Assembly (NCBI RefSeq): GCF_945859685.1
Contig: NC_079147.1
Location: 13,433,289-13,497,288, forward strand
Source: Eupeodes corollae
Lineage: Eukaryota > Arthropoda > Insecta > Diptera > Syrphidae
Length of the DNA: 64,000 bases
Direction of reading: 5' to 3'
Shown in pieces: positions 1 to 9,868 of this stretch. The position numbers and the translations under genes were made by a program. The number at the start of each line of letters is the position of its first letter. Position 1 is the first letter of the stretch. The notes beneath the pieces are model-generated. The model did not search any database and was not told the DNA's origin. It saw nothing but the letters and a program-made list of their open reading frames with translations.

Positions 1-303
1 TATAAAAACAACTTTAACTTCTCTCAATGTCGAGGGAACATGTACCAGGTAAAAACAGCTGGTAAAAATTGTCTCAAGGATAGGTGCAATTATGTCAGAA
101 GTGTTTTGTAGCTCGGCTGGTATTATTCCATCTGATCCTCGGCTGGTATTATTCTATCTGATCCTGCAGATTTAAATGGTTTGAAGCTGTTGAGAGCCCA
201 TTGCTGTTGAGATGCCCATGAGTATCAGTAAGTTCAGTAAGTCATTACTTGAATTTGTCTAGGAGCCATCTGACATCTCTTCCCAAAAACCAGTAGACCA
301 CAA
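1..303. other. Unassigned flank
   Basis: AT-rich sequence with a short local repeat (a tattattccatctgatcctc-like unit occurs twice near 121-165). No coding potential, RNA gene or transposon end was recognised. Confidence 0.5.
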
Positions 304-721
304 GTGCTGCTGGTCATGGATCTAATTCAACCAAGGGTCAATAATGCTGGTCCGATCTGCAGTGGGAAGAGAACCAGGCATAATGGCATCACCTGCCGTT
401 ATGAATACACCCTAAACTGCTTGAGAAGCAAAGTCGATGAAATGCGCGATATAATAAAAGGTGCAATTCTAAAGGTTGATTATAAAAATAACCTCCCTAC
501 CAGACCCAGAGTCCCAAATCAAGGGCTTTTTCAAAGAACTCAACCCCAATTGTCCAAATGCGGACTGGAAAGTCATAGATATGGAAGAGCCTACTGAAAG
601 AGGGCAAAAACCCATTGTAATTTTTGATTATGAGACTATGGCCCTGCTTCTAATTGGAGGCAACAATTTGTGCATTGGCATTAATGAAATAAAGATAAGG
701 CCCTTAAAGGTTGGTAGTTGA
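304..721 (+). pseudogene. DUF4780-type LINE ORF1 fragment, frameshifted
   Basis: Two overlapping frames together give the end of a DUF4780 domain. The first frame reads SKVDEMRDIIKGAILKVDYKNN. The second (476-721) carries the conserved block with NPNCPNADWKVIDMEEP and ends with LCIGINEIKIRPL. In dipteran genomes this domain is common in the first ORF of RNase-H-type LINEs, where it is thought to bind RNA; that role is family knowledge. The frame change, the absence of the N-terminal half and the lack of an ORF2 make this a dead fragment. The same domain occurs at 24420-24660 and 44420-45030 in fuller LINE contexts, which supports the reading. A diverged second copy lies at 1090-1640. Confidence 0.55.
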
Positions 722-1089
722 TGAAAGTGCTTCATCATTTTAACCCAAGAGCCCCGGATTTATAACGGCAAAATATGTGGTGTTAAATCTAAAAACCACA
801 CAATAATTGTAAGTTTGCCTAAAGAATAGCCTTAACCCCCCCCCCCCCTCCAACAACAGCAAACAAATGACCGAAGACGACGAACAATTCACGTACGTTA
901 GCATCGAGTTGATACGAAAAAGCCTTTAGCCGTTATCAACGAGAGGAGCCCTGATAAAAGGACGAGTAAAGAACAGTGGTTCTAACTAGACGAACATCTT
1001 TTCCACCCTGTCAGCGATGAAGTACTTTTTTTTACCAGCACTCTGTAAAGATTCGGGACGCTCTTTACAGTAAAGGGGTTAAAAATTAT

Positions 1090-1640
1090 AACCAAAGTAG
1101 ATGAAATGCGCAAAATAATAGAAGTTCATCTCTAAAGGTTGCTTAAAAATGGCTTCCCTGCCATAGTCCAAGCCAATATCGTAATGTATATACTAGGATT
1201 ATGGCGCTGCTTCCATATAAATAACAATCATTTAGGTGGCGCAACAATCCGCTGAGAACTAGGTTCAGGTGATTTACAACTCTCAACCATTCCTGTGTGC
1301 GAGTAACGTTGTCAGGAATGGAGGGGATCTACAGTTTTAAGCCGAATCCGAACGGCTAATTTGAGAAGTGCTTTTTAACCCAAGACCTCTGGCATGACAG
1401 TCGAACGCACTAACCATCACACCACGGGTACTACTACTCTGCCTCGATATAGAGGGTACGAATTGTGAATTGCCCGTAACGGCTGTCAACTTACAAAGCA
1501 AGAAAAATTATAAAAGTGCTACAGTTAAATCTAATTTTGGGATTGTTCTAATCCAAGAGCTCTGGAGCAATAACGCCAAGATATGTGGTCTAAAATCTAA
1601 GGACTATACATTATTTGTTAGTAAATAAAAATAATTTTTA
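1090..1640 (+). repeat. Second, diverged copy of the 392-820 fragment, split by a SINE
   Basis: The stretch 1098-1170 (gatgaaatgcgcaaaataata, then ctctaaaggttg) aligns with 437-505 (gatgaaatgcgcgatataata, then ttctaaaggttg). The stretch 1548-1620 (ccaagagctctggagcaataacg, atatgtggt) aligns with 744-800 (ccaagagccccggatttataacg, atatgtggt). A minus-strand SINE at 1231-1445 separates the two halves. This is either a local duplication or a second independent LINE fragment; no exact boundary is visible. Confidence 0.5.
1231..1445 (-). mobile_element. tRNA-derived SINE, copy 1
   Basis: Read on the minus strand, the head is a tRNA-like start: CCGTGGTGTGATGGTTAGTG resembles a pol III A box, followed by GCGTTCGACTGTCATGCCAG. 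The B-box region is partly deleted (GGTTAAAAAGC instead of GGTTCAATCCC). The body (GATTCGGCTTAAAACTGTAG, CTCCATTCC, AATGGTTGAGA) matches copies 2 and 4. The 3' end is complete here: CTAGTTCTCAGCGGATTG then TTGCGCCACCTAAA. This tail closely resembles the 3' end of the LINE at 8536-10264. It sits within a duplicated ORF1 fragment. Confidence 0.8.
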
Positions 1641-2008
1641 AACTTAAGAACAATTTGTTAATAAAGCCTTTCAATACAGAAGCTAGTTCGTGCGACGAAA
1701 TTGAAGATATGGATTTGGACGACCATGCACACGGCCAATACACAATCGATCATTTGCACACCAAATTTCCAAAAAGTGTTATCAACCGTCTTCACAATTT
1801 TAATAAGCCATTTCTGAGCTGTTTTCTTTTTTTGTGGCGAACTGAAACGAAAGGCTTTAATGATAACAATCCGTATTCTAACATATAAGCCAATATCATC
1901 TAATCTATTCGTAAGCCACTACAACTATCGACAAGGCATTGAAACATAGGAGTCAAAGAAAACGCTACTAAGAAGCCCGCTGAGGTAGTCATTTGAACAC
2001 ACCAGTGT
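1446..2008. other. Unassigned, includes a 77-codon ORF of unknown origin
   Basis: A plus-strand ORF at 1655-1888 starts MLIKPFNTEASSCDEIEDMD and has an acidic N-terminal half. It follows directly on the DUF4780 copy and might be decayed LINE ORF1 sequence, but no family was recognised. Confidence 0.3.
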
Positions 2009-2760
2009 TCAATTTTTGCCTTCTAGCAGAACTTTATTCAAAATATTAATATTTGTGTCCCTTGATGTTATCTCGCATTCGATATTTCCAATTATTTTTT
2101 TGACATCCTTAGTTACTTTTGCCATGAAAAAGCGAACTGGTCTACAAAACCTTGTCGAATTCGGTGGGGGATTCTGCCAAACGACGCTTTTGGATCTCTC
2201 ATACACGAGCCTTATAGGCACTAAATTCACTGAAAATAAATTCTCATCAATAAAACCTTCCGTTGAGGTTTTTTTGTATCGGCCTTGAGCAGAACTTCCG
2301 TCAGATCCCCACTTGTAGATCAGGCGTAATTTTGAAAACTTTCCTTGTTCAATGACTTCAGATTGCGCTTCACAACTTCTTTTTGCTGTCGAATCTACAA
2401 GAGCTTGTAAATTTACCTCAAAAGATGTGTCAGTGCCTTGTATGCTTTATCTTTTAATACGAGGTAATAGGGGGGGGGGGGATGATTGCTTCCAGCATCT
2501 TTAGCTTTTTGCCTTATTGTTGTATATTGCTGAACACTCAATTTCGCATCTATCATAAGACCCAAGGCTTCTTCGGGAGAAAGTTTTGGCTTTAGCATTG
2601 TATTTCTGGCCTTTTTAAGACTCGTTGCAAGAGATGGTGGCGAAAAAGACAACTCCTGAACGAAATTCGCTGCATACCTTTTTCCCGAAGACCTTAAACT
2701 TATCCAATTGGCAAGTGCTAACTCTTCAGGAGACTTGGCGAATGTTAAAAAATGAAAAGT
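2009..2760 (-). pseudogene. Transib (RAG1-like) transposase relic, copy 1
   Basis: On the minus strand, frames join to give an internal part of a Transib-type DDE transposase. First comes a helical segment, SPEEALGLMIDAKLSVQQYT (2413-2652). Next is the first catalytic-aspartate block, LIYKWGSDGSSAQGRYKK, near 2290-2325. Then come NLVPIRLV and the WQNPPPNSTRFCRPVRF block (2009-2230). Transib transposases are the closest transposon relatives of RAG1; the assignment rests on these blocks and on the matching copy at 30840-32660. The second aspartate and the C-terminal glutamate region are absent. A G-run near 2472-2482 and several frame breaks show it is inactive. No CACWATG-type terminal repeat was found. 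Confidence 0.65.
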
Positions 2761-2770
2761 CCTAAGGGGC

Positions 2771-3073
2771 TAGTTATAGCTATCATTGGTTTTAATCATT
2801 AAAAGTTTTGTTTTGAGATTTCAAAGAGAGTACAAAGCTCAAATTCGCTGATAAGTTGTAGATTTTCTCTAATACAAAATTACATTATTTAAATAACAAC
2901 TTTTTTTAGTTAATTTTAAAATTTTCAATAATTCTGCAATCGTTTCCAATATTCCACCGAAAGCGTTCCATTTTCTTTGTATTCATACCTGTCAGTTTCA
3001 AAGCGACAGAAATGTTCAATGAAAGCTACAACCAACTGTCAAAAAATTCCAGTGATTGGTTTCAATCACTGGC
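2771..3073. mobile_element. MITE related to the Harbinger-type element at 60320
   Basis: The left end ggggctagttatagctatc at 2771 matches the terminal repeat of the 60320-62429 element (gacgtcagttatagctatc). On the minus strand from 3073 the right part reads GAGGCCAGTGATTG and continues AATTTTTTGACAGTTGGTTG and TAGCTTTCATTGAAC, like the same terminal repeat. The left flank is TAA and the right flank TAC, a possible imperfect 3-bp target duplication. No coding sequence remains. Confidence 0.5.
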
Positions 3074-3972
3074 CTCTACAAAATAAAATGTACTTAATAT
3101 AAGGCCTGGATATTAGAAGTGATGCAACCTTTCAATTTAAAATTTAAATAATACTAAATTTAAGAATATCAAATTCAAAAATCATTATATCCCTGATAAA
3201 ATATCACAAATCAGAAATTGTCAAATCGCGGATTACACCATACTTCTGCTCTCAAGGCCTCATATATACATTTTTGTTCTTTTGCTTTCACTTTCTACAA
3301 CGTCCTTCTTCGCTTCAGTTGTGTAAATGTTTTCGTTTTGTAATAGAAATTATTAATTCTTATATTTCACACTTCTAACTAAGCGTCTAATACGCATAAA
3401 TCCAATTATGAATTTAACGAACCAAAGCATTTTAATTTCAGCTATAAGTGTGCAATAAAATCAACCCTGGCATGGAAAGATAGATACGCTAAAAAGAATG
3501 TATTTTGGCTTACATTTTTTGTTGTTGTACAGTAGACTTCGGATATATGAACTTTTTTTTAAATGGTGTTTTAGATTAATTGCAACAAACAATTTATTGC
3601 GTTAATTTTACTTAAAGTTCATTCTCATCATTCAAAGGCTTTCAACTGTCAAAGTAAAAAGTTTGTTTGTTATTCTAAGACGTTTAAAAAAATATCATAT
3701 TAAAAATAGTTCGGAATCACATCGCCATCGATCAAAGGGTAAATAAAGTTGCAGTAATAGCAAATTCAGCAAAATTACTTATATCCATAGTTACTGTATT
3801 TTAAATTAATCCTAGCAGAAATATTTCCATTAGTTCGACAAAAAAAAAAGACAAGAACTTAAATCATTGTAAAATGTTTATTTTATTCAAAAATGTAAAT
3901 ACCCCTGAACTTCTCCAACAAATTCAAAAGCATTAGGGCGTTTTTTTTTTTATATATTTTGTATTTATAAAA
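3074..3972. other. AT-rich sequence without recognised gene
   Basis: No ORF of note. A cagtagacttcggatatatgaac string near 3530 resembles a pogo/Tigger-type terminus, but no partner end was found. Confidence 0.5.
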
Positions 3973-4309
3973 CTAGCTGACCCGGCAGACTTTGTACTGT
4001 CTCAGTCAATAAATAGAAGATCTACATTTTTGTATTGTTGATTAATTACACATGATGTTGCTTATTTACAAAACAAAGGTTTTTTGGAAGACTGAATTGA
4101 AATGCCTTTACGTTCATTAATTAGTTCATCAGCAACAGTTTATCAGGGAATTACTCGAAAAACATGCCGAAAGCAACCTGACAACAAAAGCATGGTCCCA
4201 CCAAAAATATTTTGGTTCTCACGAATATCTTTGAATGTTCTAGCCAGTGCAGTGCTTCGGTGAACTCCTATGGTTCAATGTACATTAATTTCAAACAATC
4301 AATTTGCAT

Positions 4310-4472
4310 TACTATAGGATCTTAGCCCTTGCACTATTTTTGGCAATGTTGCAAATTGATGTTTCGTTGATTTACATGTTGAATTGTAATTTCAAGGTAG
4401 AAAGTGCAGTTTGCCAGCCTTTTAGCAGAATCGCAGCTATTCTAGATGAAGCCATAGCTAGAGGTACATCAT
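4310..4472 (-). pseudogene. Helitron PIF1-type helicase fragment
   Basis: Minus-strand translation gives LAMASSRIAAILLKGWQTAL followed by STLKLQFNM, a stop, then INETSICNIAKNSARAKI. The other Helitron has LALASSGIAVTLLEGRTAHS and ALKLPLNM at the same place. The segment lies between the Walker A and Walker B motifs of the RepHel helicase. The Walker A part is on the other side of the nested element (5812-5860, LDAAGEPEKN, with indels). In Helitrons the helicase unwinds donor DNA during rolling-circle transposition. Stops and indels make this copy inactive. Confidence 0.65.
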
Positions 4473-4535
4473 TTCTACAGGGTTGGGTATAAAAACCTGA
4501 CACATTTTAAGGACCCCTGGCTCGGCCCTACCGAG

Positions 4536-5560
4536 ATGCTGTTGTTCAGTGTCAACATGGAGAAGTGGACTGCTCCGCAGTGTGCGTTCGTTTGCGAGCG
4601 ATTTTTCATTACAAACTTTACATTGCTGTTATTCGTGAATTTCGTTAAAAAAAAATACGAATTAAATCCTCGTGATCCGGTCGCGTCGCGCGAAATACGG
4701 TTAAGCTATGGGTTAAAAACTTTCGGGAAACAACCCGGGCTGATGAAAAAAAAACCGGGCGTCCGATCACGGTGCGTACAACAGAAAACATTGATCGAGT
4801 TAGGAGTGCTTTACAGAAAAGTCCTCTTGAAAATTTCTCGCCGATCTTTCAATAGGATGTTGAAAGCAATGCACTTTCATCCATACAATATTCTTATCAC
4901 ACAAGAACTCTCTCAGACCGATTATGCAGCGAGGTTATAGTTTGACAGCGAAGTTAGCCAGCAAAGAAATTCCACGGGGGGTTCCTAATGATTAGCGATG
5001 ACACGCATTTTTATTTGAATGAAACTGTTAATAAACAGAACTGTCGATATTACGGTGTCGAAAATCCGCAGAACATCGTCGCGAAACCCTTACATTCCGA
5101 ACGCGATGCAGAGTTGCAGAGTGGGAGATAGTTGGCCCCTACTTCCTAACCGAAACCGTGAATACAGAGCGCTATGTCGAGATGCTACGGTCGTTTTTGG
5201 TACCACAGTTGAAGCGGAGACATAAACTGAATCGTACTTTTTTCCAACAATAGGGTGCCACCTGCCATACCTCCCGAGAGTTACGTTGGAATTCCTACGC
5301 AACCACTTCGGCGACCGTTTAATCTGTCGCAGCACCGAGTTTCAGTGGGCGGCGGCCACTTCGCCAGATTTATCCGTCTGTGACTACTTTTTGTGGGGTT
5401 ATCTGAAGTAACGTGTCTACATCAATAAACCACGCACCTTGGACCAACTTAAGACGAATATTAAAACCGAAATTGGGAATATATCGCTTGCAATTTTGCA
5501 AAAAGTTTTCAAAAATTTCGAAAAAACGGCTCGGAAATTGTATTTTACTAAATGGTGATC
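4536..5560 (+). pseudogene. DD41D-type mariner transposase, broken
   Basis: The N-terminus starts MEKWTAPQCAFVCERFFI (ATG at 4557) and continues with helix-turn-helix remnants (KKPGVRSR, then an HPYNILITQELSQTDYA block ending at 4940). Further frames give DDTHFYLNETVNKQNCRYYG (first catalytic Asp region, about 5000-5060), QQ-stop-GATCHTS (about 5247-5268) and SPDLSVCDYFLWGYLK (about 5370-5410). The stop replaces the second catalytic Asp. Counting from that position to the Asp of CDYF gives roughly 41-43 residues across a frameshift, consistent with DD41D. At least four frame breaks are present. The transposase would cut and paste at TA sites; this copy cannot. Confidence 0.6.
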
Positions 5561-5720
5561 ATTTGAACGATGTGATTTTTAAAAAATAAAAATTGAAAGC
5601 CTTCAACTGTTGACTTTTATTTGCTTCAAACCCGACGATTATACGAAATGGTGATCATTTGAACGATGTGATTTTTAAAAAATAAAGATTAAAAACCTTC
5701 AACTGTTTCAAACCCGACCT
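5550..5720 (+). repeat. Tandem duplication, period 96 bp
   Basis: The string aaatggtgatcatttgaacg and the following tgtgatttttaaaaaataaa occur at 5550 and again at 5646. Downstream, ccttcaactgtt and caaacccgac also recur. The unit spans the end of the mariner transposase and its 3' untranslated part, so the duplication happened inside the element. Confidence 0.85.
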
Positions 5721-6271
5721 CGTAATGTTTTGATGCGGCTGAGCTAGGGATCCTTAAAATGTGTCAGGTTTTTGTGTGACCCTCGCTAAAATCAATTCAG
5801 TTGAGAACGTTTTTTTCCGGTTCTCCCGCGGCATCAAGGTAATAAATTCCACTTTAACCACTGTTCACAGCTTCTATCAAGGTGTCTTACGCAATTATTT
5901 GTTGTTGATTTAACTGTGGAAAATTTGTTGGAAGTGTTTCGGCAAATGTCTCAACATTGTACTGTTGTTCTCCTTACAACTTGTGGTTAAATGCATATTT
6001 CACGCTTTTTCATAAATGTATATTCAACTTGAAACCTTCTCTGAACTTCCACAAATGATTCAAGACCAAAATTAGTAAAATTGGTTTCAGCCGTTTCCGA
6101 GTTTTAACAATATTAACAAACAGCAGTTTATTTTTATATATACAGGTTTTTAATCTTTTGTTCAAATCAGTTTTTGGATGAAGTTATTTATTTCTTACGT
6201 TTTACATTTAAATTTTTGAATTGAAAACCCCGTTTTTGAAATATTGAATTTTCGGAAACAATTAAACATTT

Positions 6272-6555
6272 GTGTCCGTTGAGAACTAGGGCCTAGTGAC
6301 TGACAATTCTCAACCATTCCTGTGTACTGTTCTCTGGAATGGAGGGGACCTACAGTTTTAAGCCGAATCCGAAAGTCTAATTTGAGAAAGCACGTTCCGC
6401 GATAAGAATTACTGTTTGAGATTTCTGTTTGTCAATTTCTCGCAAGATGCAGTAACCATGAAAAAATCTTTTGTTGGTACAGGCAGGGATTGAACCCAAG
6501 GCCTCTCGTATGACAGTTAAACGCACTAACCATCATGCCACGGGTACTACTCTTT
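6272..6555 (-). mobile_element. tRNA-derived SINE, copy 2 (best tRNA-like head)
   Basis: Minus strand from 6555: an A-box-like CCCGTGGCATGATGGTTAGT, the tRNA-like TGTCATACGAGAGGCC, then TTGGGTTCAATCCCTGCC, a canonical B box. The body has GATTCGGCTTAAAACTGTAG and AATGGTTGAGAATTG. The 3' part AGGCCCTAGTTCTCAACGG is truncated before the GCGCCACC end. Intact A and B boxes with 5-4 bp variations are typical of tRNA-derived, pol III-transcribed SINEs; mobilisation would depend on a partner LINE. Confidence 0.85.
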
Positions 6556-7516
6556 ACGCATCATAAGAAAATATTAAAATCTTTTTATTACATCAATTTT
6601 ATTTTGTTTATATTGAATGAAGCCAAGAAAAAAAAAAAACAAAAATATTTCATAAAACTCTATTGGCTGTTTTTGAGAAAAGTACATATTGTACAAAATT
6701 GAAGAACATTTAGAAGACTCAAATATTATTTGGCCCATCATCGCAGTTGGTAATTTCCACTCCCCTTTTTTTACACAAGAAGTGGTCTCGAATTTATTCA
6801 TAAATTCATAGAATATTTCAAAATTACCACGTACATTTTGTCGTTTGATTTGATTCTAAATGTTCAATTATTAAAATTGTAAAATAGAAAAACTTTGGTA
6901 TACATTTAAATATTTTTGTTTTGTTCTGTTTTTGAAGACAATAATTTATTCTTTGAAAATGAGTCACGAATTGTTGTGTGCATTTTAATTCTATGCTCGC
7001 GAGCACGTGTTGAACATTGTTGGTATTTTCTTCTGCGATGATATTTTTCTTCTTTTTGAATATTATACGGAAACGTGTGTTTTGAGGAGGGAAAATTTTT
7101 CATTTAAAACACACATGTAGCACTCGCACCGTATTACGTGAATTTTATATTATAATGATACATATGCATATGTATATTATTTTTATTATTATTTTATAGC
7201 GTAAACCAACTCACCTTGAATCGAAAACTATAGGCATAGGCAGAAAGATGCAAGGAGGGCTCTAACGATGAGGTTTACTTTCGTGCCAAAGTACTTTGAA
7301 AATAATTATTTATTGATTTTTGTTTGTATTTATTTTTACTTGTATAAGAGTCAAAGTATTGGAACTTATGTGTTTGTATGGATTACTAGGCAAATAGGAT
7401 TTAATTGGGCATTGGCGCATTGTGGCAGTAAAAGGACGCAACATTTCAAATAGATTAAGAATTAAGATGAATTGAGGAAATTTAAATAGAGTCAAAAGGT
7501 TTTTTTTCAGTCTTGA
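6556..7516. other. AT-rich sequence, nothing recognised
   Basis: Short ORFs on both strands are low-complexity and show no family motif. The minus-strand frames at 6574-7103 are lysine/phenylalanine-rich by base composition. Confidence 0.5.
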
Positions 7517-7580
7517 TAGTTTCTGTACAGCGACACTGATTTAGTCAGGAGAATAAAAGTACAACGTCTTAGATAGCTAA
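7517..7580 (+). pseudogene. LINE ORF2 C-terminal scrap (same family as 8536 and 38412)
   Basis: Translation gives LYSDTDLVRRIKVQRLR followed by -L. The copy at 40800-40850 has cgacactgacctagttagcagaattaaagtccaacgtcttagatggcta at the equivalent place. The scrap is cut off by the MITE that starts at 7582. Confidence 0.6.
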
Positions 7581-7581
7581 T

Positions 7582-7766
7582 GGCCCAACTGTAATAGACT
7601 TAACCGAAAGTAAGCTAATGTCAAAACCGAACGAAAAGTTATCAGAAGTTATCGTCGTAAGCGAAATTAAACGAAACTGAGCAGAACGTCTATTATGGTT
7701 AGTGACATAAAAGGCTGCGTATTGGTTCGTTACCTTAAGCTGGGTTAAGTCTATTATAGTTGGGCC
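7582..7766. mobile_element. GGCCCAAC MITE, copy 1
   Basis: 185-bp element with terminal inverted repeats: left ggcccaactgtaatagactt + aacc, right its reverse complement with one mismatch in 24. Interior blocks (gttatcagaagttatcgtc, gaaactgagcagaacgtct, ataaaaggctgcg) match the second copy at 60965-61256. It is inserted in the LINE scrap. No coding capacity. The flanking target duplication is unclear. Confidence 0.85.
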
Positions 7767-7970
7767 TTAAGTAATGAAAGTAAGTAAGTAAGTAAGGAAG
7801 TATGAAAGTAGATAAGTAATTAAATAATTAATTAAGTAAGTAAGAAACCAAGTAAGTAAGTAAGTAAGGAAGTAAGGAAGTAAGGAAGTAAGAAAGTAAG
7901 TAAGTAATTAAATAATCAAATAAGTAAGTAAGTAAGTAAGTAAGTAGGTAAGTAAGGAAGTAAGTGAATT
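7767..7970 (+). repeat. TAAG microsatellite array
   Basis: About 200 bp of imperfect (TAAG)n with AAGG, AAAG and AATTAAATAAT interruptions. The LINE copies at 8536 and 38412 both end in (TAAG)4-5, and a scrap of that LINE lies immediately upstream of the MITE. The array therefore looks like an expanded LINE tail. Confidence 0.85.
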
Positions 7971-8522
7971 GCAAATATTTCAAAATCAAACTTGAAGAGA
8001 GTTGAAATAATCGCGAGACAGAAAAATGTAAATTTTAAAGGCTTGAAATTTAAATTGAAAGTCGTTACTGTCGAAATTTAGTTAATCAAAGTATTTTGGT
8101 GGTTTTTGACATTGCTGCTAAAAAGTTAATTATTTTTTAGAATTCATTTTCTTGAAGTGTTTTTTTTTTAAAATACTTTCCACATAATCGGTAATGTGGC
8201 TACCGATTCGGAATGTAAAAAATGGGCAACCCATAAGATCCATCTAATTATTTGTCAATATTAAAACACAAGTCCCACATATTACATGAAACAACCAAAT
8301 ATTTGAAGTCATAGAACATTAAAGTGATGGGTCATTTATTGTACACCTTTGATTTAACATCCTACGACTTTTCGTGTTCGTAATATAGATTTCACAGAAA
8401 GCGATTTTCTGCCACCAAAAACAGTTTTTAATTATGTTTTAAAAGTCTCTCACACAAAAAATAAATGTTTTCAACATTTAATTTAATTTAATTTTATATG
8501 GGCCCCATTTATTCGGCTTAAT
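7971..8522. other. AT-rich sequence, nothing recognised
   Basis: No gene-like ORF or repeat end was found. Confidence 0.5.
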
Positions 8523-8876
8523 TGAAGCTATAAACGATGTTCAATTGGTAGACATGTGCATTTCTCAAAACCCACCTCTGTCTATCAACTCCTGCTCTCA
8601 CCTCCCCGTGGTGTGCATCGGGTGCTAGTACCTCAACTGGTGATTGGGTTCCAACCCTAATGGAAAGTTGTTTGGGGCAGAAAACCAGAGAGGGGTGGAG
8701 AGGCGTTTCTACTAAGGCACCTCTCCTTATTCAGACGGCAGCGGAGGAATTCCCGAGATGGAATCAACGGTGACGTCTACAGTTCCAGTAAGGTTGAATT
8801 ACTAAGTGAACACCTTATAGGGCTACTTCGACTTATTCGGAGCCCAGGCCTATAAAGAGCGGTTCTATCCGGCATT

Positions 8877-9357
8877 ATGGATGTACGAACTTTCCGAGGA
8901 GCTAGCATCAACTCAGACTACTACCTCGTTGTAGCCAAGGTAGCACTTCGGATTTCCAGACCCAAGGCAAAACAGGGAGGTGCTGGGAGAAGGTACAACG
9001 TCGAACGGCTACAATCGCCAGAGATCGCCAAACAGTTTTCCGGCCGAGTTACAAGTAACCTCTCTCGAAGTTCTCTGCCGCCTACACAATGTATCGAAAA
9101 TCAGTGGGAACATTGCCAAGATGCAATCAGAGAAGCCGCCTCTGATGTGCTGGGTTTCAAACAGCCACCAACAAGGAACCCCTGGTTTGATGAGGAATGT
9201 CGGCAGGCAAATGCAGTCAAACAACAGGCACGCAAAGCGGCGCTGCATAAAAGCACAAGAGCTGCTCATGAGCTATATGAGCAGGAGAGGCAAGAGGAAT
9301 GCTGTCTTCTCAAAAGGAAAAAGAGAGGCCATGAGAAGCGTGCGGTCGAAGATGTTT
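8877..9357 (+). pseudogene. LINE endonuclease C-terminus and linker
   Basis: The frame gives DVRTFRGASINSDYYLVVAK, the end of the apurinic-type endonuclease with the S-D-(H) motif; here the key His is replaced by Tyr (SDYYLV where the family has SDHYLV). A basic linker follows (NPWFDEECRQANAVKQQARK, ending in KRKKRGHEK). In the element, this endonuclease nicks the target for target-primed reverse transcription. The ATG at 8877 is only incidental, because the true N-terminus of ORF2 is deleted. The active-site loss and deletion make it non-functional. Confidence 0.7.
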
Positions 9358-9559
9358 AGAGGTTTAAAAGCAGGAATGGAGTTCGAAAGTTTTATGAACA
9401 GGTGAAACGAAATTCACAGGTACATAAACCTAGGCCGCAAAGACGTAAGTGGAAACATCATAGTGGAACCGCAGTCAATGCTGAGGATATGGAAGGACCA
9501 ATCCTTCAGACTGATATAGCGAACCGAATTCCGCTGTTAAGCAGGACGATTTATTCAAT

Positions 9560-9868
9560 ATAGACTACGAAAGCCAACAATACCGTCTTCCCGACTTAGA
9601 CGAAGGAAATATTGATGTTCCTAAGCTGAAGTCTAATAAATCAGTTGGAGCAAATTGCTTGAATAGCGAGCTTTTCAAAGCAGCTGGAGATAAATTGGTT
9701 AGGAGCATGCACGAACTTATCTGTAAGATTTGGTCGGAAGAAAACTTGCCCAATGAATGGAAGCTCAGTATTGTTTGTCCGATACTGAAAAAAGGAGACC
9801 CTCTAAACTGCACCAAGTATAGAGGAATCAGTCTACTTAACATCGCCTATAAATATGTTAACGTCTAA
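9560..9868 (+). pseudogene. LINE reverse transcriptase N-terminal fragment
   Basis: Reading from about 9560: DYESQQYRLPDLDEGNID, then LKSNKSVGANCLNSELFKAA (RT fingers region) and WSEENLPNEWKLSIVCPILK followed by KGDPLNCTKYRGISLLNIAY. Copy B at 39723-40100 has the matching segment. After 9868 the frame breaks, and the sequence continues with GPYQCGFRPGKST-like codons and a DVFNIVLERIVQ segment, then jumps to the C-terminal LARDRARW block at about 10165. No YADD box survives. Confidence 0.75.

Larger units (their letters stand above)
4492..5773 (+). mobile_element. Mariner-like (DD41D-type) element inside the Helitron
   Basis: Inverted ends flank the element: AAAACCTGACACATTTTAAGG at the left, and its reverse complement with one or two changes at the right (ccttaaaatgtgtcaggtttt). 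Between them lie a broken transposase and a tandem duplication near the 3' end. The flanking Helitron helicase reads across the insertion on the minus strand (LARVTQ on one side, LAMASS on the other). No clear TA duplication remains. Confidence 0.65.
3973..6143 (-). mobile_element. Decayed Helitron, split by a mariner-like element
   Basis: The 3' end (plus strand 3973) reads GCCGGGTCAGCTAG on the minus strand, ending in CTAG followed by T, the CTRR/T signature of Helitrons. It is nearly identical to the 3' end of the Helitron at 50221-52303. The 5' end near 6143 reads TATATATAAAAATAAACTGC then TGTTTGTTA and AAACTCGGAAACGGCTGAA, matching the other Helitron's 5' end, although the terminal TC has decayed. 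Internal minus-strand sequence at 4310-4472 and 5812-5860 matches the helicase domain. The element at about 4492-5773 is inserted within that helicase. Confidence 0.75.

Noticed and set aside
4304..4492. Plus-strand ORF with a membrane-like N-terminus
   Set aside because: It is the antisense frame of the Helitron helicase fragment, and the equivalent antisense ORF appears in the other Helitron at 50661-50852.
6480..6555. A host tRNA gene on the minus strand
   Set aside because: A and B boxes are present, but the sequence cannot form a full cloverleaf with an acceptor stem, and the same head recurs with a common non-tRNA body in three other places, so it is a SINE.
8980..9405. 141-codon ORF overlapping the LINE endonuclease remnant
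   Set aside because: It is the alternative frame of the same LINE ORF2 linker, while the frame at 8877-9357 carries the family motifs.
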